This document shows positions 5,236 to 8,933 of a DNA stretch of 8,933 nt, in pieces. Each line of letters starts with the position of its first letter. The stretch's first letter is position 1. The DNA lies in NCBI GenBank assembly GCA_011523725.1, contig WTGD01000351.1:1-8933 (forward strand), written 5' to 3'. Under the pieces are notes generated by a model. That model was not told the origin of the DNA. It worked only from the letters and a program-made list of their open reading frames with translations, and made no database searches. This DNA is from Nitrospinota bacterium (GTDB lineage Bacteria; UBA8248). A program made the position numbers and the translations under genes.

Positions 5236-6402
5236 CTATAAACTCAACATATTCTGGGCGATGACCATGCGCTGAATCTGGTTGGTCCCCTCGATGATCT
5301 GCAACTGCTTGGCGTCTCTCATGAACCGCTCGAGCGGGTGGTCCTTCATGTAACCCGCCCCGCCGAGCACCTGAACCCCGTCCACGGCGGCCTTCATGGC
5401 GGCGTCGGTGGCGTAGCATTTCGCGGCGCAGATGAAATGCACGTCTTCTTTTTGGTAGCGGCCATTATCCACCATCGAGGCGGCGCGGTAAACGAGCATG
5501 CGGGCCGCTTCGGTTTCCATGAACATGTCGGCGAGCATGAATTGCACGGCCTGGTGCTGCGCGATGGGCTCCCCGAAGGCCTCGCGCTCCTTCGCGTAGT
5601 TTCCGGCGTAATCGAGACAGCCCTGCGCCAGACCCACGCCCCGCGCGCCGATGGCGGGCCGCGCCTGGTTGAAGCCGAGCATGGCGGTCTTGAAGCCGAG
5701 GCCGCGCTCGCCGATCATGTTCTCCAAGGGAACTCGCGAGTTTTCGAGGAAGACCTCACAGGTCGGGATGCCCCGCATCCCCATCTTCCGCTCATGGCGG
5801 CCCACCCGGAACTCGCCCCTGGGAACGATAAAAAACGATATGCCCCGCGCCCCTTGGTCGGGCTCGGTCTTCGCCGCCACGGTGATGAAGTCCGCGACGC
5901 TCGAACCCGTGCAATAGCATTTCTGACCGTTGATGAGCCATGAGTCCCCGTCCCTTTCTGCTTTGGTCGATATGTTCGCGGCGTCGGAACCCGCGTGCGG
6001 CTCGGTGAGTGCGAAGGCGGGCCGCAACTCGCCCCGGGCAACGCCGGTGAGGTAGGTCTTTTTCTGCGCCTCGCTTCCGCCGATGGCGACGGGCCGCGTG
6101 GCGAGCAGGTGGACGGAGAAGAAAAGGGGAGAGTTCGAACAAAACCGCGCCATCTGCTCGATGGCGAGGCAGGTTTCGAGTATTCCCAGACCCGCCCCGC
6201 CGTAAGTATCGGGGACGTAGAGGCCGAGCAGGTCGTGAGCTTTCAGGAGCTGGAAAACGTCTTCGGGGTATTCGTTGTTTTCGTCAATTTCCGCGGCGCG
6301 CAGCGCAACGTGGCGGCGGCTCAGCTCATACACCGTATCGGCCAGCATCCGCTGGGCAGGAGTGAGCTCGAACGCGCCCCCGGAATCCGGACTTCCCGTC
6401 AC
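5236..6402 (-). CDS. Acyl-CoA dehydrogenase (second of a tandem pair)
   Basis: This 388-residue flavoprotein has the full three-domain acyl-CoA dehydrogenase layout and family length. Visible landmarks are the FAD/substrate signature ALTEPHAGSD (residues 131-140), KMGMRGIPTC, the NYAKEREAFGEPIAQHQAVQFMLADM stretch, QVLGGAGYMKDHPLERFMRDAK and the catalytic-base segment IIEGTNQIQR with Glu371. It should oxidise an acyl-CoA to its 2-enoyl-CoA, passing electrons to an electron-transfer flavoprotein. I chose the GTG at 6402: AGGAG lies eight bases upstream, 11 bases separate it from the preceding stop, and homology to the neighbour begins near residue 10. The frame is open far upstream (to 7125), but there it is only shadow sequence inside the first dehydrogenase. 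Substrate chain length or branching cannot be assigned. Confidence 0.93.
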   Translation of the reverse strand: MTGSPDSGGAFELTPAQRMLADTVYELSRRHVALRAAEIDENNEYPEDVFQLLKAHDLLGLYVPDTYGGAGLGILETCLAIEQMARFCSNSPLFFSVHLLATRPVAIGGSEAQKKTYLTGVARGELRPAFALTEPHAGSDAANISTKAERDGDSWLINGQKCYCTGSSVADFITVAAKTEPDQGARGISFFIVPRGEFRVGRHERKMGMRGIPTCEVFLENSRVPLENMIGERGLGFKTAMLGFNQARPAIGARGVGLAQGCLDYAGNYAKEREAFGEPIAQHQAVQFMLADMFMETEAARMLVYRAASMVDNGRYQKEDVHFICAAKCYATDAAMKAAVDGVQVLGGAGYMKDHPLERFMRDAKQLQIIEGTNQIQRMVIAQNMLSL

Positions 6403-6413
6403 CTCGGCTGCTC

Positions 6414-7586
6414 CTAGAGGTCGAGCAGGTTCCGGGCGATGATCATCCGCTGTATCTGGCTCGTTCCCTCGACGATCTGGATCTGCTTGGCGTCGCGCAT
6501 GAACCGCTCGAGCGGGTGGTCCTTCATGTAGCCCGCACCGCCGAGGACCTGGATGCTGTCTATCGCGCACTTCATCGCCATGTCGGCGGCGTAGGTCTTG
6601 GCCGTCGAGAAATACCTGGCGTTTTCCTTGCCGATCTGGCCTGCGTCCACCATGGCGGCCGCGCGGTAGACGAGCAGCCGCGCCGCCTCGATGTCCATGA
6701 ACATGTCGGCGAGCATGAACTGAACGGCCTGGTGCTGGGCGATGGGCTTGCCGAAGGCCTCGCGTTCCTTGGCGTAGTTGGCCGCGTAGTCGAGGCAGCC
6801 CTGGGCCAGGCCCACCGCGCGCGAGCCGATGGCGGGCCGCATCTGGTTGAAGCCGATCATCGCGGTCTTGAAGCCCGCGTTGAGCTCGCCCACCTGGTTC
6901 TCGAGCGGGACGGCCACGTTGTCCAGATTGAGCATGCAGGTCGCGATGCCGCGCATCCCCATCTTGCGCTCGTGCTTGGCGATGCTGAAGCCCGGCGCGT
7001 CGGTGGGCACGATGTAATAGGTGATGCCGCGCGTGCCCGCGTGGGGGTCGGTCTTGGCGGCGACGGTGATGAAGTCCGCCTTGTCGGGCCCCGTACAGAA
7101 GCACTTGGTGCCGTTGATGACCCACTCGTCGCCCTCCTTGACGGCGCGGGTGCGGATGTTGCCGGCGTCCGAGCCCGCGTGAGGCTCGGTGAGGGCGTAG
7201 GAGCCCCTGAGCTCTCCTTTCGCGAGGCCCGTCATGTAGTGGTCTTTCTGCGCCTGCGTGCCGCTCAGGTCGATGACGCGGCTCGAGAGCATGTTGAGCA
7301 CGATGAACAGGGGGGAATTCGAGCAGACGCGCGCGATCTCCTCGATGGCGACGCAGCCGCCCAGAAAGCCCATGCCCCCGCCCCCGTATTCCTCGGGGAA
7401 GAAGATGCCGAGCAGGCCGTGTTCTTTCTGGAGCTGGTAGATGTCTTCGGGGTATTCCTCGTTCTCGTCGATGTCGGCGGCCCGCGGGGCGATGTAGCGC
7501 TCCGAGAGTTCGCGCACCGTCTGGCGGAGCATCTTCTGGGTTTCGTCGAGGTCGAATTGCAGCGTGGTTTCCGTTTGCAGACTCAT
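6414..7586 (-). CDS. Acyl-CoA dehydrogenase (first of a tandem pair)
   Basis: This 390-residue acyl-CoA dehydrogenase is the promoter-proximal gene of the operon. It carries ALTEPHAGSD (131-140), KMGMRGIATC, FGKPIAQHQAVQF, QVLGGAGY (346-353) and VEGTSQIQR with the catalytic-type Glu373. By eye it is identical to the next gene's product at well over half of positions and aligns almost without gaps, so the two arose by tandem duplication and then diverged. The ATG at 7586 has GGAG seven bases upstream. A longer frame to 7670 would run through the promoter and has no good ribosome-binding site. Both copies keep the catalytic residues, so they could act on successive or related acyl-CoA substrates or form a hetero-oligomer; both ideas are inference. 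Confidence 0.94.
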   Translation of the reverse strand: MSLQTETTLQFDLDETQKMLRQTVRELSERYIAPRAADIDENEEYPEDIYQLQKEHGLLGIFFPEEYGGGGMGFLGGCVAIEEIARVCSNSPLFIVLNMLSSRVIDLSGTQAQKDHYMTGLAKGELRGSYALTEPHAGSDAGNIRTRAVKEGDEWVINGTKCFCTGPDKADFITVAAKTDPHAGTRGITYYIVPTDAPGFSIAKHERKMGMRGIATCMLNLDNVAVPLENQVGELNAGFKTAMIGFNQMRPAIGSRAVGLAQGCLDYAANYAKEREAFGKPIAQHQAVQFMLADMFMDIEAARLLVYRAAAMVDAGQIGKENARYFSTAKTYAADMAMKCAIDSIQVLGGAGYMKDHPLERFMRDAKQIQIVEGTSQIQRMIIARNLLDL

Positions 7587-7640
7587 TTCATGGCTCCGGT
7601 GGTTTGATAATTTTGAGAAAGCGCTAGGTTTAATGGATTC

Positions 7641-7670
7641 ATCATCCACCCCCCGGCGATTGCGTGTCAA
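7641..7670 (-). promoter_or_regulatory. Candidate promoter of the dehydrogenase/selenoprotein operon
   Basis: On the minus strand a perfect TTGACA (7670-7665) is followed after 18 bases by GATGAT (7646-7641), which matches the -10 consensus at four of six positions. Transcription would start near 7634 and give a leader of about 48 bases before the ATG at 7586. The -35 box overlaps that of the divergent promoter. Confidence 0.5.
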
Positions 7671-7682
7671 CGCTACCGGGGG
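7650..7682. promoter_or_regulatory. Inverted repeat CCCCCGG-N19-CCGGGGG between divergent promoters
   Basis: Perfect 7-base arms at 7650-7656 and 7676-7682 enclose the overlapping -35 boxes of both candidate promoters. A nested short dyad GCGT-GTCA-ACGC (7662-7673) sits at the centre. The right arm abuts the -10 box of the rightward promoter. One bound regulator here could switch both transcription units. No regulator gene lies immediately beside it. Confidence 0.4.
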
Positions 7683-7688
7683 AATAAT
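7660..7688 (+). promoter_or_regulatory. Candidate promoter of the metallohydrolase gene
   Basis: TTGCGT (7660-7665) and AATAAT (7683-7688) are separated by exactly 17 bases; the -10 box matches consensus at five of six positions and the -35 box at three. Transcription would start near 7695, about 75 bases before the ATG. The leader contains a small hairpin, CGGCG-TG-CGCCG (7714-7725), of unclear importance. Confidence 0.45.
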
Positions 7689-7768
7689 GCCGCAAACGCG
7701 CTATTGTACTGACCGGCGTGCGCCGAGCCTATCGGCCCGCGCCATGTTTCATCGGAGGAGTTTTAAGC

Positions 7769-8933
7769 ATGGACCTCGTCATACGCGGCGGATACGTGGT
7801 CGACCCCTCACAGGGTCTCGAGGGGACGATGGACGTCGAGATCGTCCGCGGCCGCGTGAGGAGGGTGTCGCCCCACATCGAGCCCGGGGGCCGGCAGACG
7901 CTCAACGCGCGGGGCAAAATCGTCACCCCCGGCCTGGTCGATCTCCACTGCCATTTTTACGAGGGTTTTACGCACTACGGCGTGAACCTGGAGGCCGCCA
8001 TGCTCTCGCGCGGCGTCACGACGGCGGTCGATACGGGCAGCGCCGGCGCGCAGATGTACCCGGGCTTTCAGGAATGGTTCCTGGAGAAGGCGCGCCCGAC
8101 GGTGCGCGCGTATCTCAACATCTCAGAAGGCGGGCTCCTGATAGACGGCCTGGGCGAGAACATCGACATGCGCGCGTTGCGCGTGGACAGGGCGGTGGAG
8201 TGCTACCAGGCCCACCGGAAATACCTCATCGGCATGAAGGTGCGCCTGAGCGATAACGTGGTGGAGCGCAGCGGCTCGAAGCCCCTGGACGCGGCGCTCG
8301 AAGCGGCGGAGTTTCTGAGAGTGCCCCTCATGGTGCACGTGGGCGACACGCCGTCATCCTTGCCGAGCATCTTGAAGCGCCTGCGCCCGGGCGACGTGCT
8401 CACGCACGCCTTTCACGGCAGGCGGGAGAACATACTCGACAGGAGAGGCCGGGTGCGCCGCGCGGTCTGGGCGGCGAGGGATTCGGGCGTGCTTCTCGAC
8501 GTGGCGCATGGGCGTTCGAGCTTCAGCTTCGAGATCATGGAGCGCGCCATGGCGCAGGGCCTGATGCCGGGGAACCTGAGCACCGACCTTCATACGCACT
8601 GCATCCACGGGCCCGTGTATGATTTCCCCAGCCTCATGAGCAAGTTCCTGGCCTTGGGCTTTCCTCTCGCGGAGGTGGTGCGGCTCAGCACGCAGACGGC
8701 CGCGGAGTGGATTGGCCTCGAGGGGAAAGTGGGGACGCTTAAAAAAGGCGCGCGCGGCGACGCCGCCGTGTTTCGGATGAAGGAGGGCCGCTTCGTTTTC
8801 GAGGACGCCATGGGGGCGCGGCGCACCGGGAGGCGGATGCTCGAGGCGACGCACGTCGTCCTGGGGGGCCGGCTGCTCAGGCCATCGGGGGCGGGCAGGC
8901 GCAGGCTCACCGAGGTGGCGGCAAAGCCAAAAT
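7769..8933 (+). CDS. Amidohydrolase/deacetylase-family metallohydrolase, 3' end cut by window
   Basis: The frame is open for 388 codons to the window end, close to the usual full length, so only a short C-terminal tail is missing. It opens MDLVIRGGYVVDPSQG, typical of the amidohydrolase composite beta-sandwich. Metal-binding motifs follow in order: HCH (H60, H62), a lysine in GMK (K157, probable carboxylated bridging ligand), VHVGD (H190), THAFHG (H213) and STDLHT (D273, catalytic-type Asp). This set fits a two-metal TIM-barrel hydrolase of the EF0837/Atu3266 group, some of which cleave acetylated alpha-hydroxy acids. Dihydroorotase or dihydropyrimidinase-like activity is a less likely alternative. 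GGAGGAG (7754-7760), eight bases upstream, makes the ATG secure. It is divergent from the dehydrogenase/selenoprotein operon, so it may supply an acid substrate to that pathway; this is inference. Confidence 0.9.
   Translation, partial: MDLVIRGGYVVDPSQGLEGTMDVEIVRGRVRRVSPHIEPGGRQTLNARGKIVTPGLVDLHCHFYEGFTHYGVNLEAAMLSRGVTTAVDTGSAGAQMYPGFQEWFLEKARPTVRAYLNISEGGLLIDGLGENIDMRALRVDRAVECYQAHRKYLIGMKVRLSDNVVERSGSKPLDAALEAAEFLRVPLMVHVGDTPSSLPSILKRLRPGDVLTHAFHGRRENILDRRGRVRRAVWAARDSGVLLDVAHGRSSFSFEIMERAMAQGLMPGNLSTDLHTHCIHGPVYDFPSLMSKFLALGFPLAEVVRLSTQTAAEWIGLEGKVGTLKKGARGDAAVFRMKEGRFVFEDAMGARRTGRRMLEATHVVLGGRLLRPSGAGRRRLTEVAAKPK

Noticed and set aside
5236..7125. A 629-residue fusion protein covering the second dehydrogenase and more
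   Set aside because: The first 241 codons lie inside the first acyl-CoA dehydrogenase gene in another frame and read as Arg/His/Gly-rich shadow sequence. A GTG with AGGAG at 6402 gives a normal-length enzyme.
5236..7586. Assembly artefact duplicating one acyl-CoA dehydrogenase
   Set aside because: The two copies differ at many residues and at the nucleotide level throughout, and each has its own ribosome-binding site, so they are genuine diverged paralogues.

Overview
The window looks like chromosomal DNA from a GC-rich, metabolically versatile bacterium that makes selenoproteins. Paired acyl-CoA dehydrogenases, CoxD/YqeB-type molybdenum hydroxylase maturation genes and a UGSC selenoprotein would suit an uncultured deltaproteobacterial, Tectomicrobia or Rokubacteria-like lineage. 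No taxonomic marker is present, so that placement is weak inference. I saw no RNA gene, CRISPR array, transposase or phage gene.

Left block (1-2156, minus strand): a tight operon read right to left. It encodes a RidA-fold protein that lacks the catalytic arginine, a YqeB-type accessory protein of selenium-dependent molybdenum hydroxylases, and a CoxD-like MoxR AAA+ ATPase that starts at a TTG overlapping the YqeB stop. A further gene probably starts at base 9 and runs off the window. The set suggests assembly of a molybdenum hydroxylase cofactor, with the hydroxylase itself outside the window. A TetR-family regulator (2549-3139, plus) is divergent from this operon across a 392-base spacer with several dyads.

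Convergent spacer (3140-3505): this holds an 85-base palindromic element with 6-base inverted ends and two perfect 20-base palindromes sharing a CATATATG core, probably a REP/MITE-type repeat.

Right block (3506-7586, minus strand): a four-gene operon of two tandem paralogous acyl-CoA dehydrogenases, a UGSC-family protein and a 359-residue partner of unknown function. The UGSC gene is interrupted by one in-frame TGA at 4923-4925. The codons after it read G-S-C, the reading frame continues for 107 codons in the same frame, and a perfect 7-bp hairpin lies 11 bases after the TGA. The best reading is one selenoprotein with Sec95, not two ORFs or a pseudogene. Divergent from this operon, an amidohydrolase/deacetylase-type metallohydrolase (7769 to the window end, plus) has a strong ribosome-binding site. 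The two transcription units appear to be driven by overlapping divergent promoters sharing one dyad.

Taken together, the window contains two separate uses of selenium: genetically encoded selenocysteine (UGSC protein) and, by inference from YqeB, a selenium-modified molybdenum cofactor. The acyl-CoA dehydrogenase/UGSC/partner operon with its divergent hydrolase is the most likely undescribed system; its substrate cannot be deduced from the sequence.
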